A stretch of 64,000 nucleotides of DNA, taken from Caulobacter zeae. GTDB taxonomy: Bacteria; Pseudomonadota; Alphaproteobacteria; Caulobacterales; Caulobacteraceae. Positions 36,580 to 45,058 of this stretch are shown in pieces. Under the pieces are notes generated by a model. The model saw only the letters and a list, made by a program, of their open reading frames with translations, did no database searches and had not been told where the DNA came from. Both the position numbers and the translations under genes were made by a program. Within the stretch, counting starts at the first letter, position 1; each line of letters opens with the position of its first letter. The DNA lies in assembly GCF_002858925.1 (NCBI RefSeq), contig NZ_PJRS01000046.1:124001-188000 (forward strand). Reading direction: 5' to 3'.

Positions 36580-37677
36580 ATGACGGACACCACGCGCGAC
36601 CTGACCGGCAAGACGCCCGCCCGCGACGAGGGCCTGGGCCGCAGCGGCGGCGGACCGATCCAGGCCCTGGTCCGCCTGGCGCAGGACGCGCCCGTGCCCG
36701 ACTTCGTCTCGCGCCTGGCCATCCATCAGCTGGTCGCAGGCGCGCGGCGCTCGCTGGAGCAGGCGCCGCCGGAGACCACCGCCCAGTTCGCCGCTGCGAT
36801 GATCGACGGCCCGATCGCCACCCACACCGCCGACGCCAACGCCCAGCACTATGAGCTGCCGGCCGCCTTCTTCGAGGCGGTGCTGGGTCCGCGCCTGAAA
36901 TACTCCAGCGGACTCTACCCGCCGGGCGCCGCCACGCTCGCCGACGGCGAGATCGCCGCCCTGCGCGAGACCGAAAGCCATGCCGACCTGCGCGACGGCC
37001 AAGAGGTCCTGGAGCTCGGCTGCGGCTGGGGCTCGCTGTCGCTGTGGATGGCCGAGCGCTTTCCCGCCTCGACGATCACGGCGGTGTCGAACTCGACCTC
37101 GCAGCGGGCCTTCATCCAGGCGCGCGCCGCCGAGCGCGGCCTTGGCAACCTGACCGTCGTCACCGCCGACATGAACGTCTTCGACACCCACCGGCGCTTC
37201 GACCGCGTGGTCTCGGTCGAGATGTTCGAGCACATGAGCAACTGGCGGGCCCTGCTGGCCAAGGTGCGCACCTGGCTGAAGCCCGACGGCCTGCTGTTCC
37301 TGCACGTCTTCACCCACGCCACGACGCCTTATCGCTTCGAGACCGAGGACCCCGACGACTGGATCGCCCGCCACTTCTTCAGCGGCGGGATCATGCCCAG
37401 CCACGACCTGCCCCGGCAGTTTCGCGACCTGTTCGAGGTGGCCATGGACTGGCGCTGGAGCGGCGCGCACTACGCCCACACGGCCATGCAGTGGCTGGAG
37501 CGCTTCGACTCTGCCTCCGAGGTGGTCGATCCCCTGCTGGCAGAGGTCTATGGCGCCGACGCCCGGATCTGGCGACGGCGCTGGCGGCTGTTCTTCCTGG
37601 CCACCGCCGGCCTGTTCGGCCATCGCGGCGGATCCGAGTGGGGCGTCAGCCACTACCGCCTGCGGCCCGTCCCCTGA
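36580..37677 (+). CDS. Cyclopropane-fatty-acid synthase-type SAM methyltransferase
   Basis: A 365-residue class I methyltransferase that starts at ATG 36580 behind GGAGG. The SAM-binding motif is VLELGCGWGSLSLW (residues 143-156), and the CFA-synthase-like region before it (YELPAAFFEAVLGPRLKYSSGLY) is conserved. FDRVVSVEMFEHMSNW and HVFTHATTPYRFE follow. It lacks the N-terminal domain of true CfaA, as in the branch that methylates unsaturated acyl chains near DUF1365 genes. It is the first gene of a plus-strand run to DUF2177 and the sigma factor. Confidence 0.88.
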   Translation: MTDTTRDLTGKTPARDEGLGRSGGGPIQALVRLAQDAPVPDFVSRLAIHQLVAGARRSLEQAPPETTAQFAAAMIDGPIATHTADANAQHYELPAAFFEAVLGPRLKYSSGLYPPGAATLADGEIAALRETESHADLRDGQEVLELGCGWGSLSLWMAERFPASTITAVSNSTSQRAFIQARAAERGLGNLTVVTADMNVFDTHRRFDRVVSVEMFEHMSNWRALLAKVRTWLKPDGLLFLHVFTHATTPYRFETEDPDDWIARHFFSGGIMPSHDLPRQFRDLFEVAMDWRWSGAHYAHTAMQWLERFDSASEVVDPLLAEVYGADARIWRRRWRLFFLATAGLFGHRGGSEWGVSHYRLRPVP

Positions 37678-37693
37678 AGGAGACCTTCGGAAA

Positions 37694-38104
37694 ATGCTTC
37701 GCTACGCCCTCGGCTATCTGTCGACCGCCGTCGTCTTCCTGGCGCTGGACGCCGTCTGGCTGACCCAGATGGCCGACCGTCTCTATCGGCCGCGCATCGG
37801 CGCCTTGATGGCCGACACGCCCAGCCTGCCGCCGGCCGTGGCCTTCTACCTGATCTATATCGGCGCGGTGACCTGGTTCGCGCTGGTTCCGGCCCTGCGC
37901 CCGGACGGCGGCTGGCCGCGCCTGCTGGCCAACGCCGCCCTGTTCGGCCTGGCCGCCTACGCCACCTACGACCTGACCAACCAGGCGACGCTGAAGACCT
38001 GGTCGACCGCCGTCACCCTGGCCGACATGGCCTGGGGCGCCTTCGTCACCACCGCGGCGGCCTCGGCGGGCTATTTCGTCGCCAGTCGGTTCGGCCAGCG
38101 GTAA
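37694..38104 (+). CDS. DUF2177 membrane protein
   Basis: A 136-residue inner-membrane protein of the DUF2177 family with four helices. Signatures are FLALDAVWLTQMADRLYRPRIG and the FGLAAYATYDLTNQATLKTW segment. It starts 16 bases after the methyltransferase stop, so the two are co-transcribed. DUF2177 members commonly sit in the same lipid-modification clusters; their activity is not established. Confidence 0.88.
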   Translation: MLRYALGYLSTAVVFLALDAVWLTQMADRLYRPRIGALMADTPSLPPAVAFYLIYIGAVTWFALVPALRPDGGWPRLLANAALFGLAAYATYDLTNQATLKTWSTAVTLADMAWGAFVTTAAASAGYFVASRFGQR

Positions 38105-38170
38105 GCCGTTGCCAGCCTTGAAGGAGCATGCGAGCGTCCCCGCCAGGCATGATGCCGGAGGGGACGTCGC

Positions 38171-38725
38171 TTGGACGCTGACAGCAGCCGCGCCTTGCTT
38201 TCGCGAGCGATCGCTCGCGTCGCCAACCGCGACCAGGACGCCCTCAAATACGTCTATCGACACACCTCCGCGAAGCTATTGGGCGTCGCCTTGCGTATCT
38301 TGAATGATCGCGAGGAGGCCGAGGACGTGTTGCAGGACGTCTATCTGACGGTGTGGAACAAGGCCGAACGGTTCGACCCGGAAAAGGCCAGCCCGATCAC
38401 CTGGCTGGTCAGCCTGGCCCGCAACCGCGCCATCGACCGGCTGCGCTCGCGCGGGAGCCGGGTGATGACCGGCGTCGAGGAGGCGGAAAGCCTGCCCGAC
38501 GCCGCGCCGCTGGCCCCGGCAAGGATCGAGGCCGACGAGGATCGCCAGCGCCTAGACGGCTGCCTCGACCAGCTCGACCCCAAGCATTCCGGCGCCGTGC
38601 GCAAGGCCTTCTTCGAGGGCCTGACCTACGACGCCCTGGCCCAGGCGGTCGGCGTGCCGCTGGGCACCATGAAAAGCTGGATCCGGCGCAGCCTGATCAG
38701 CCTGCGGGCCTGTCTCGAAGCATGA
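38171..38725 (+). CDS. ECF RNA polymerase sigma factor
   Basis: A 184-residue ECF sigma factor starting at TTG 38171 with GGAGGGG about eight bases upstream. Region 2 is RILNDREEAEDVLQDVYLTVWNKAERFDPEKASPITWLVSLARNRAIDRLR; region 4 is the C-terminal HSGAVRKAFFEGLTYDALAQAVGVPLGTMKSWIRRSLISLRACL. The GTMKSWIRR ending is typical of ECF groups paired with RskA/ChrR-type anti-sigma factors. Its stop overlaps the anti-sigma start (ATGA at 38722). It probably controls the lipid genes upstream. Confidence 0.93.
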   Translation: MDADSSRALLSRAIARVANRDQDALKYVYRHTSAKLLGVALRILNDREEAEDVLQDVYLTVWNKAERFDPEKASPITWLVSLARNRAIDRLRSRGSRVMTGVEEAESLPDAAPLAPARIEADEDRQRLDGCLDQLDPKHSGAVRKAFFEGLTYDALAQAVGVPLGTMKSWIRRSLISLRACLEA

Positions 38726-39468
38726 CCGACGCGACCGACATTCCGCCTGAAGGCCCCGAAAGCCGCGACAGCGAAGAGCGCCCCCTGGCCGGGGAGTATG
38801 TGCTGGGCGTGCTGGATGCGTCCGAACGCGCCGAGGTCGAACACCGGCTGAGCGTCGACCCGGCCTTCGCCCGCTCGGTGGCCTGGTGGGAGGAGCGCCT
38901 GACGCCGCTGGCCGCCGACGTCGCCTCGGCCCAGCCGTCCGAAGGCCTGTGGCCGCGCATCCAGAACCTGATCGCCGAGCCGCTGAAGCCGTCGGCCTGG
39001 AGCAACGTGACCCTCTGGCGCGGCCTCACCGCCGGCGCCATGGCCCTGGCGGCGGCCTGCGTCGTGGTCGCGGTGCTGCCGCGTCCCGCCCCGCCGCCGG
39101 CAGTTGCGCCCGCCCCGGCTAGGCCGCAGGCGGCCGAGGTGGCGCTGATCGCCGACCCGACCACCAACAAGCCGATGATCGTCGCCACGCTCGACCACGG
39201 CATGGACCAGGTGATGCTGACGCCCATGGGCATGAAGATGCCGGAAGGCCGCGACGCGGAGCTTTGGGTCATTCCCGAGGGCCAGGACCCGATCTCGCTG
39301 GGCGTGATGCCGATGGACAAGCCCATGCGCATGCCCATGCCCGAACACCTGCGCGGGGCGGGTACATACACCGCCACCCTGGCCGTCACCGATGAGCCGA
39401 TCGGCGGCTCGCCCAGCGGCAAGCCGACCGGTTCGGTGCGTGCCGCGGGCAAGTTCGCCAGGGCCTAA
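38722..39468 (+). CDS. RskA-like anti-sigma factor
   Basis: A 248-residue membrane anti-sigma factor. The N-terminal cytoplasmic part has GEYVLGVLDASERAEVEHRLSVDPAFARSVAWWEERLTPL, the anti-sigma-K pattern, without the HxxxCxxC zinc motif. One membrane helix (LTAGAMALAAACVVVAVL) separates it from a C-terminal RskA domain with Met-rich stretches (MLTPMGMKMPEG, MPMDKPMRMPMP). The methionines in the periplasmic part could sense oxidants or metals; this is a guess. Coupled to the sigma gene by a four-base overlap. Confidence 0.9.
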   Translation: MTDATDIPPEGPESRDSEERPLAGEYVLGVLDASERAEVEHRLSVDPAFARSVAWWEERLTPLAADVASAQPSEGLWPRIQNLIAEPLKPSAWSNVTLWRGLTAGAMALAAACVVVAVLPRPAPPPAVAPAPARPQAAEVALIADPTTNKPMIVATLDHGMDQVMLTPMGMKMPEGRDAELWVIPEGQDPISLGVMPMDKPMRMPMPEHLRGAGTYTATLAVTDEPIGGSPSGKPTGSVRAAGKFARA

Positions 39469-39516
39469 CGGCGTTTTTCGGGGAGCCACGAGGGCCCGGG
39501 CGCGTTGGCCCCGGTC

Positions 39517-40617
39517 ATGAAGGATCTTCCCGCCTGGCTGCCTGACTGGCTGAACGAGTCCGTGTGGCTGATCGCCTGGGCCCCGCCCTGGATCGTCAGC
39601 CTGGCCCTGATCGTGGCCGCCATCGCTATCGCCCTGGCCGTCCACGCCGTGGCCGTACGGATCGTGCGCCACGGCTTCGCAAAGCGCGACGCCTTCTGGC
39701 AGGCGATGATCGCCCGCACCCGCCGCCCCACGCGCATGGCCTTCATCGTCGCCGCCCTGGGCGCGGCGGTGTCGATCGCGCCGCTCGACGTCGCCCAGGC
39801 CGCCACCGCCAAGCACCTGCTGCTGGTGATGTTCATCATCCTGCTGGGCTGGATGGCCATGACCGCGCTCGACATCGGCGCCGCGCTCTACATGCGCGGC
39901 TTCAAGGTCGACGTCGAAGACAACCTGCTGGCCCGCAAGCACATCACCCAGATCCGCATCCTGCGCCGGGCGATGGCCATACTGATCGGCATCTTCACCC
40001 TGGCCCTGGCGCTGATGACCATTCCCGGCGTGCGCCAATGGGGCGTCAGCCTGCTGGCCGCCGGCGGCGCGGCCTCGCTGATCGTGGGTCTGGCCCTGCA
40101 GCCGCTGCTGACCAACCTGATCGCCGGCATCCAGATCGCCGTCACCCAGCCGATCCGCATCGACGACGCCGTGATCGTCGAGAAGGAGTGGGGCAATATC
40201 GAAGAGATCAACGCCACCTACGTGGTCGTGCGCCTGTGGGACTGGCGGCGGATGGTGCTGCCGCTCAGCTACTTCATCCAGACGCCGTTCCAGAACTGGA
40301 CCCGCGAGAGCGCGGCCCTGATCGGCACGGCCATGCTCTATGTCGACCCTTCCGCCCCGGTCGATCGCCTGCGCGAGAAGCTGGAGGAGATCGCCAAGGC
40401 CTCGCCGCGCTGGGACGGCAAGGTCGTCAACCTGGCCGTCACCGACATCACGCCCGAGGTCATGGAGGTGCGCTGCCTGGTCAGCGCCCGCAACGCCCCC
40501 ACCACCTTCGACCTGCGCTGCGAGGTGCGCGAGAAGATGATGGCCTTCCTGCGCGAGGAACTGCCCGACGCCTTCCCGAAGAAGCGCCTGGCGCTGGCGG
40601 CTGAGGGCGGCGCCTAG
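39517..40617 (+). CDS. MscS-family mechanosensitive channel
   Basis: A 366-residue membrane protein if started at ATG 39517 (TTG 39505 is possible). It has four N-terminal helices and the MscS core: LLAAGGAASLIVGLALQPLLTNLIAGIQIAVTQPIRIDD, then the beta domain with GNIEEINATYVVVRLWDWRRMVLPLSYFIQTPFQNWTR. The QNWTR motif and long N-terminus place it among the larger MscS-like channels. It would protect against osmotic down-shock. It is co-directional with the sigma/anti-sigma pair but may have its own promoter. Confidence 0.88.
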   Translation: MKDLPAWLPDWLNESVWLIAWAPPWIVSLALIVAAIAIALAVHAVAVRIVRHGFAKRDAFWQAMIARTRRPTRMAFIVAALGAAVSIAPLDVAQAATAKHLLLVMFIILLGWMAMTALDIGAALYMRGFKVDVEDNLLARKHITQIRILRRAMAILIGIFTLALALMTIPGVRQWGVSLLAAGGAASLIVGLALQPLLTNLIAGIQIAVTQPIRIDDAVIVEKEWGNIEEINATYVVVRLWDWRRMVLPLSYFIQTPFQNWTRESAALIGTAMLYVDPSAPVDRLREKLEEIAKASPRWDGKVVNLAVTDITPEVMEVRCLVSARNAPTTFDLRCEVREKMMAFLREELPDAFPKKRLALAAEGGA

Positions 40618-41183
40618 GCGGCCGCCCGCAGGGTCCGGGCGAGGCGCAGCGAGTCTCCGCGGGTCGACAGCCAGATCAGCGCCTCGACGGCGATGCAGAT
40701 GGTTGCATCCAGCAACGCGGTCAGCCCATTCGGCGCCCCACGCTCCTTCTCGGCGTAGCGCAGATGCCCGAGCTCCTGCTGCTGGATGTCGTGGATCGTC
40801 GCGGCCATCTCGGCGTCGCGCTCGCCCAGCCAGGCCAGCTGGTCGTCGAGATGCCGATGCACCGTGCGCTCCACCGCCTCGGTGCAGACCAGGATCGCCT
40901 TACGGCCGAGGACGCCCGTCACCCCGCCGAGCGCCACACCGCCGACCGACCAGATCCACATCAAGCGGCAGGGTTTGGCCGCGCGCGTCGGCATCAGGGC
41001 CCGGAAGCGTTCCAGGTGCTCGCGCTCGTGGGCGAGAGTCCGCGTCAGGAACGGCAGCAGGTCAGGCGCGCGCAGTCGGGCCAGCGCGATCTGGGCCCGA
41101 TAGATCCGGATCGCCCCATGCTCGCCGCCGTGGTTCACGCGCAGGATGCGAGCTTCGACGGTACGGTTCTTCGGGGTCGACAT
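40614..41183 (-). CDS. Coq7-like demethoxyubiquinone hydroxylase
   Basis: A 189-residue diiron protein of the Coq7 (demethoxyubiquinone monooxygenase) family. The iron ligands are recognisable: RVNHGGEHGAIRIY (E), THEREHLERF-like AHEREHLERF (ExxH), a mid helix TEAVERTVHRHLDDQL (E), and QQQELGHLRYAE (ExxH). It probably hydroxylates the demethoxy quinone in ubiquinone synthesis. Start ATG 41183 removes an eight-residue extension. It ends convergent with, and overlapping by four bases, the MscS gene, and is divergent from the purine operon. Confidence 0.85.
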   Translation of the reverse strand: MSTPKNRTVEARILRVNHGGEHGAIRIYRAQIALARLRAPDLLPFLTRTLAHEREHLERFRALMPTRAAKPCRLMWIWSVGGVALGGVTGVLGRKAILVCTEAVERTVHRHLDDQLAWLGERDAEMAATIHDIQQQELGHLRYAEKERGAPNGLTALLDATICIAVEALIWLSTRGDSLRLARTLRAAA

Positions 41184-41251
41184 GAGCGCAACATGCAACC
41201 TGCACAACGACAGGACAAGGACAGGCCAAGCCGACGCTCGACGCCACTAAA

Positions 41252-41271
41252 GTAAGTGATTTATGACTTAC
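41252..41271. promoter_or_regulatory. Inverted repeat GTAAGT-N8-ACTTAC upstream of the purine operon
   Basis: A perfect six-base inverted repeat (41252-41257 and 41266-41271) separated by GATTTATG lies about 135 bases before allC, in the gap shared with the divergent coq7-like gene. It is a candidate operator for the TetR regulator at the end of the operon. Confidence 0.5.
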
Positions 41272-41404
41272 AAGCAGGCGCCCGCGGGTGCGGTTGGCGC
41301 TTGCGCGGGCAATCGGCGGAGACTTCGCCGTCGAGGCGCTTGCCGGGGCGGACCGGCGGGCGCAGCCTGCTATCGGGTAGGGCGACGAAACGGCGGGGAG
41401 CGGA

Positions 41405-42700
41405 GTGACTCAAGCGTTCGAGATCGGCGTCAGGGCCAAGGCCCGCTGCGACCTGATGGGCGCGGCGCCGTTCAGCGAGGCCGACGACATGCTGGTGCGG
41501 CGGTTCCTGACCCCCGCCCACAAGGCCGCCCTCGACACTCTGAAATTCTGGATGGAGGAGGCCGGCATGGCCGTCCGCCTCGATCCGGCCGGCAATCTGG
41601 TCGGCCGTTATGAAGGGCAGACGCCCGACGCCCCGGCCCTCTTGATCGGCTCGCACATCGACAGCGTACGCAACGGCGGCCGCTATGACGGCGCGCTGGG
41701 CGTGATGCTGGCCGTCGACCTGATCGAGACCTTCCATCGCCAGGGCCGCCGCCTGCCCTTCGCGCTCGAAGCTATCGCCTTCGGCGACGAGGAAGGCTCG
41801 CGCTTCCCCGCCTCGATGGCGTGCAGCCGCGCCGTCGCCGGCACGGTCGATCCCCAGGTGATGGAGATGACCGACGCGGAGGGTACGAGCCTGGCCGAGG
41901 CCTACGCCGCCTTCGGCCTGGATCCCACCCGTCTCGTCGAGGCCGCCCGCAAGCCCGGCGAGATCTTCGCCTTCCTCGAAGCGCATATCGAGCAGGGACC
42001 GGTGCTGGAGGCCGAGGGCCTGGCCCTGGGTGTCGTCACCGCCATCGCCGCCCAGAAGCGCATACTCGTCCGCTTCAAGGGCCAGGCCGGCCACGCCGGC
42101 ACCACGCCCATGGGTCTGCGCAAGGACCCCGGTCCCGCCGCCGCCGAGGCGGTTCTGGCCCTCGAACACATCTGCCGCGAGGGTCCGCTGGGCGGAACCG
42201 ACGGCCTGGTCGGCACGGTCGGCCGCATGACCGCCCTGCCCGGCGCCTTCAACGTCATTCCCGGCGCGGTCGAGTTCTCGATGGACATCCGCGCCGAGAC
42301 CTCGGCCACCCGCGACGCCGCCGTCGCCGCCGTGACCGCGCGGATCGAGGCCATCGCCGCCCGCCGCGGCCTGTCGGTGTCGGTCACCCTGATGCAGGAA
42401 CTGGCCGAGAGCCCCTGCGATACGGGCCTGGCCGACCTGCTGGCCGCCGCCGTCGGCGACTTGAACGATTTGGGGGCGCAACCCGCCCGCCGCCTGCCCA
42501 GCGGCGCGGGCCACGACGCCATGGTCATCGCCGACCTCTGCCCCACCGCCATGCTGTTCATCCGCTGCGAGGGCGGGATCAGCCACAACCCCGCCGAAGC
42601 CGTCACCGACGCCGACTGCGCCTTGGCCGCCCAGGCCATGGTCGGGTTCGTCGAGCGACTGGCGACGCAAGATCCACGCCCTTCGACAAGCTCAGGGTGA
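41405..42700 (+). CDS. allC: Allantoate amidohydrolase (Zn-dependent hydantoinase/carbamoylase family)
   Basis: A 431-residue enzyme that hydrolyses allantoate to ureidoglycine, starting at GTG 41405 with GGAG upstream. It has the dinuclear-metal M20-like pattern: GSHIDSVRNGGRYDGALG, FGDEEGSRF, FLEAHIEQGP and a dimerisation domain with GQAGHAGTTPMGLRKD. SGAGHDAMVIAD and GISHNPAE complete the active site. Position at the head of a urate/allantoin operon supports allantoate as the substrate over N-carbamoyl amino acids. The last residues (DPRPSTSSG) are read from an interspersed repeat, so the true terminus was probably a little shorter. Confidence 0.88.
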   Translation: MTQAFEIGVRAKARCDLMGAAPFSEADDMLVRRFLTPAHKAALDTLKFWMEEAGMAVRLDPAGNLVGRYEGQTPDAPALLIGSHIDSVRNGGRYDGALGVMLAVDLIETFHRQGRRLPFALEAIAFGDEEGSRFPASMACSRAVAGTVDPQVMEMTDAEGTSLAEAYAAFGLDPTRLVEAARKPGEIFAFLEAHIEQGPVLEAEGLALGVVTAIAAQKRILVRFKGQAGHAGTTPMGLRKDPGPAAAEAVLALEHICREGPLGGTDGLVGTVGRMTALPGAFNVIPGAVEFSMDIRAETSATRDAAVAAVTARIEAIAARRGLSVSVTLMQELAESPCDTGLADLLAAAVGDLNDLGAQPARRLPSGAGHDAMVIADLCPTAMLFIRCEGGISHNPAEAVTDADCALAAQAMVGFVERLATQDPRPSTSSG

Positions 42701-42777
42701 GGATCTTGAATGCCGACGCCTGAGAAACACGACCTGTCAGTAGCCCTCATCCCGAGCCTGTCGAAGGACAAGGGCGG
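42675..42777. repeat. Interspersed repeat of the CCTTCGACAAGCTCAGGGTGAGG type
   Basis: A left unit (CGCCCTTCGACAAGCTCAGG from about 42678) and an inverse right unit (CTCATCCCGAGCCTGTCGAAGG from about 42747) frame about 50 bases. The left unit forms the 3' end of allC. Same family as 4.2 kb and 60.4 kb. Confidence 0.8.
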
Positions 42778-42795
42778 ACCAAAAACGAAGTGCCG

Positions 42796-44016
42796 ATGAC
42801 CGACACCTTCAAAGAACTCGACCACCCCGCCCGCCTGCTGATGGGCCCTGGCCCCATCAACGTGCACCCGCGCGTGCTGCGGGCCATGTCGGTGCAGCTC
42901 CTGGGCCAGTTCGACCCCGAGTTCACCGGCTACATGAACGAGGTCATGGCGCTGTATCGCGGCGTCTTCCAGACGCAGAACCAATGGACCTTCGTGGTCG
43001 ACGGGACCTCGCGGGCCGGCATCGAGGCGGCGCTGGTCTCGACCCTGCAACCGGGCGACGACGTGGTGGTGGTGAACGCTGGGCGCTTTGGCCTGCTGCT
43101 GGCCGAGATCGCCGAGCGCTGCGACGCCCGTGTCACCTTCGTCGAAGGCGAATGGGGCAAGGTCGTCGATCCGCAGGCCGTCGAGGATGCGGTCAAGCGC
43201 GTGAAGCCGCGCCTTGTGGCCTGCGTGCACGGCGACACCTCGACCACCATCGCCCAGCCGATCGAGGCGATCGGCGAGATCTGCCAGCGGCACGGCGCGC
43301 TTCTGTATGTCGACGCCACCGCCACGCTTGGCGGCATGAGCGTGCCGGTCGATGCCTGGAAGGCCGACATCGTCACCGCCGGCCTGCAGAAGTGCATGGG
43401 CGGGCCGTCCGGCTCGGCCCCGATCACCATCAGCGACAAGGCCGCCGACTACATCTTTTCCCGTCGCCATGTGGAGAAGGGCCTGGCGACCGCGGGCATG
43501 ACGGGGAACGGCCGCCGCATCGCCTCCAACTATTTCGACCTGGCCATGATCATGGACTACTGGTCGGACAAGCGGCTGAACCACCATACCGAGGCGGCCA
43601 GCATGCTGTTCGCCGCCCGCGAATGCGCCCGCATCGTACTGGAGGAAGGGCTCGAGGCCCGCTTCACCCGCCATGCCCAGGCCGGGGCCGCCATGACCGC
43701 TGGCGTCGAGGCCATGGGCCTGACGGTGTATGGCGACCAGGCGCACAAGATGACCAACGTCACCGGCGTGATCGCCCCCGCCGGCGTCGACTACGACCGG
43801 GTGAAGGCCCGCATGCGCACCGAGTTCGAGATCGAGATCGGCGCAGCCTTCGGGCCGCTGGCCGGCAAGATCTGGCGGATCGGGACCATGGGCGTGAACG
43901 CCCGCAAGCACGCGGTGCTGCAAACGCTCGCGGCGCTGGAGGCGGTGCTGCGCTGGGAAGGCTTCAGCGCCCCGGCTGGAGCGGGCGTGGATGCGGCGGC
44001 GGCGGTATTCGGATGA
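42796..44016 (+). CDS. pucG: (S)-ureidoglycine-glyoxylate aminotransferase
   Basis: A 406-residue class V PLP aminotransferase (alanine-glyoxylate aminotransferase family). Signatures are MGPGPINVHPRVLRAMS, the cofactor-loop region TSRAGIEAALVS, and GLQKCMGGPSGSAPITIS with the Schiff-base lysine. GIGTMGVNA-like WRIGTMGVNARKH closes the fold. In purine degraders PucG transaminates ureidoglycine with glyoxylate to give glycine; its neighbours allC and puuE support this. I prefer ATG 42796; GTG 42790 is two codons upstream. Confidence 0.9.
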   Translation: MTDTFKELDHPARLLMGPGPINVHPRVLRAMSVQLLGQFDPEFTGYMNEVMALYRGVFQTQNQWTFVVDGTSRAGIEAALVSTLQPGDDVVVVNAGRFGLLLAEIAERCDARVTFVEGEWGKVVDPQAVEDAVKRVKPRLVACVHGDTSTTIAQPIEAIGEICQRHGALLYVDATATLGGMSVPVDAWKADIVTAGLQKCMGGPSGSAPITISDKAADYIFSRRHVEKGLATAGMTGNGRRIASNYFDLAMIMDYWSDKRLNHHTEAASMLFAARECARIVLEEGLEARFTRHAQAGAAMTAGVEAMGLTVYGDQAHKMTNVTGVIAPAGVDYDRVKARMRTEFEIEIGAAFGPLAGKIWRIGTMGVNARKHAVLQTLAALEAVLRWEGFSAPAGAGVDAAAAVFG

Positions 44017-44029
44017 TGGCGGTGAAGAC

Positions 44030-44142
44030 CCCCTCCGACCCTCCGCGACAGCTCCCCCAGAGGGGGAGGATCTTCGCCAACGCCACCGCCAAGATGCTCC
44101 CCCGCTGGGGGAGCTGTCGCGGAGCGACTGAGGGGGCCCGCG
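44030..44142. repeat. Interspersed repeat between pucG and puuE
   Basis: GACAGCTCCCCCAGAGGGGG (from about 44048) and the inverse CTCCCCCGCTGGGGGAGCTGTC (from about 44097) flank about 30 bases, with outer arms CCCCCTCCGACC... and ...GCGACTGAGGGGG. The outer and inner inverted copies would fold into a long hairpin between two genes of the same operon. Confidence 0.8.
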
Positions 44143-44146
44143 GCGC

Positions 44147-45058
44147 ATGACCTACCCCCGCGACCTCATAGGCTACGGCGAGCACCCGCCGCACGCCCGG
44201 TGGCCGGACGGCGCGCGCGTGGCCGTGCAGTTCGTCCTGAACTACGAGGAAGGCGCCGAGCGCTCGGTGCTGCACGGCGACAAGGTCAGCGAATACTTCC
44301 TGTCGGAGATGGTCGGCGCCCAGCCCATCGAGGGCATGCGGCACATGTCGATGGAGAGCCTCTACGAATATGGCTCGCGCGCCGGCTTCTGGCGCATCCG
44401 CCGCCTGTTCGAGGAGTTCGGCCTGCCGCTGACCGTCTACGGCGTCGCCCAGGCCATGGAGCGTGCGCCTGACGTGGTCGAGGCGATGCTGACGTCCGGC
44501 TGGGAGATCGCCAGCCACGGCTATCGCTGGATCGACTACCAGCACTTCCCCGAGGACCTCGAACGCGAGCACATCGAAAAGGCCATCGAAGTGCACAAGC
44601 GCCTGACCGGGGAACGTCCGCTCGGCTGGTACCAGGGCCGCACCAGCCCCAACACCGCCCGTCTGGTCGCGCAGGAAGGCGGCTTCGTCTACGACGCCGA
44701 CAGCTACAGCGACGACCTGCCCTACTGGGACGACCAGCACGGCCGCGCCCAGCTGATCGTGCCCTACACGCTCGACACCAACGACATGCGTTTCGCCGCG
44801 CCCCAGGGCTTCAACAGCGGCGACCAGTTCTTCGCCTATCTGCGCGACGCCTTCGACGCCCTCTGGCTGGAGGGCGAGACGGCGCCGAAGATGATGAGCA
44901 TCGGCCTGCACTGCCGCATCGTCGGCAAGCCGGCCCGGATCATGGCCCTGCGCCGGTTCCTCGAGCACGTGACCCGCCACGACAAGGTCTGGGTGGCCAA
45001 GCGCATCGACATCGCCCGCCATTGGATCGCGACCCATCCGTACGGAGCCAAGGGATGA
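44147..45058 (+). CDS. puuE: Allantoinase PuuE (polysaccharide deacetylase fold)
   Basis: A 303-residue metal-independent-type allantoinase of the polysaccharide deacetylase superfamily, converting allantoin to allantoate. Recognisable are YPRDLIGYGEHPPHARWPDGARVAVQFVLNYEEGAE, the RHMSMESLYEYGSRAGFWRI segment, EIASHGYRWIDY and the C-terminal LHCRIVGKPAR. The start ATG is 130 bases after pucG with a repeat element between them. Its stop overlaps the uraD start (ATGA at 45055). Confidence 0.93.
   Translation: MTYPRDLIGYGEHPPHARWPDGARVAVQFVLNYEEGAERSVLHGDKVSEYFLSEMVGAQPIEGMRHMSMESLYEYGSRAGFWRIRRLFEEFGLPLTVYGVAQAMERAPDVVEAMLTSGWEIASHGYRWIDYQHFPEDLEREHIEKAIEVHKRLTGERPLGWYQGRTSPNTARLVAQEGGFVYDADSYSDDLPYWDDQHGRAQLIVPYTLDTNDMRFAAPQGFNSGDQFFAYLRDAFDALWLEGETAPKMMSIGLHCRIVGKPARIMALRRFLEHVTRHDKVWVAKRIDIARHWIATHPYGAKG

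Noticed and set aside
41263..41613. A plus-strand frame starting MTYKQAPAG before allC
   Set aside because: It overlaps allC in another frame and has an Arg/Gly-rich product without motifs.
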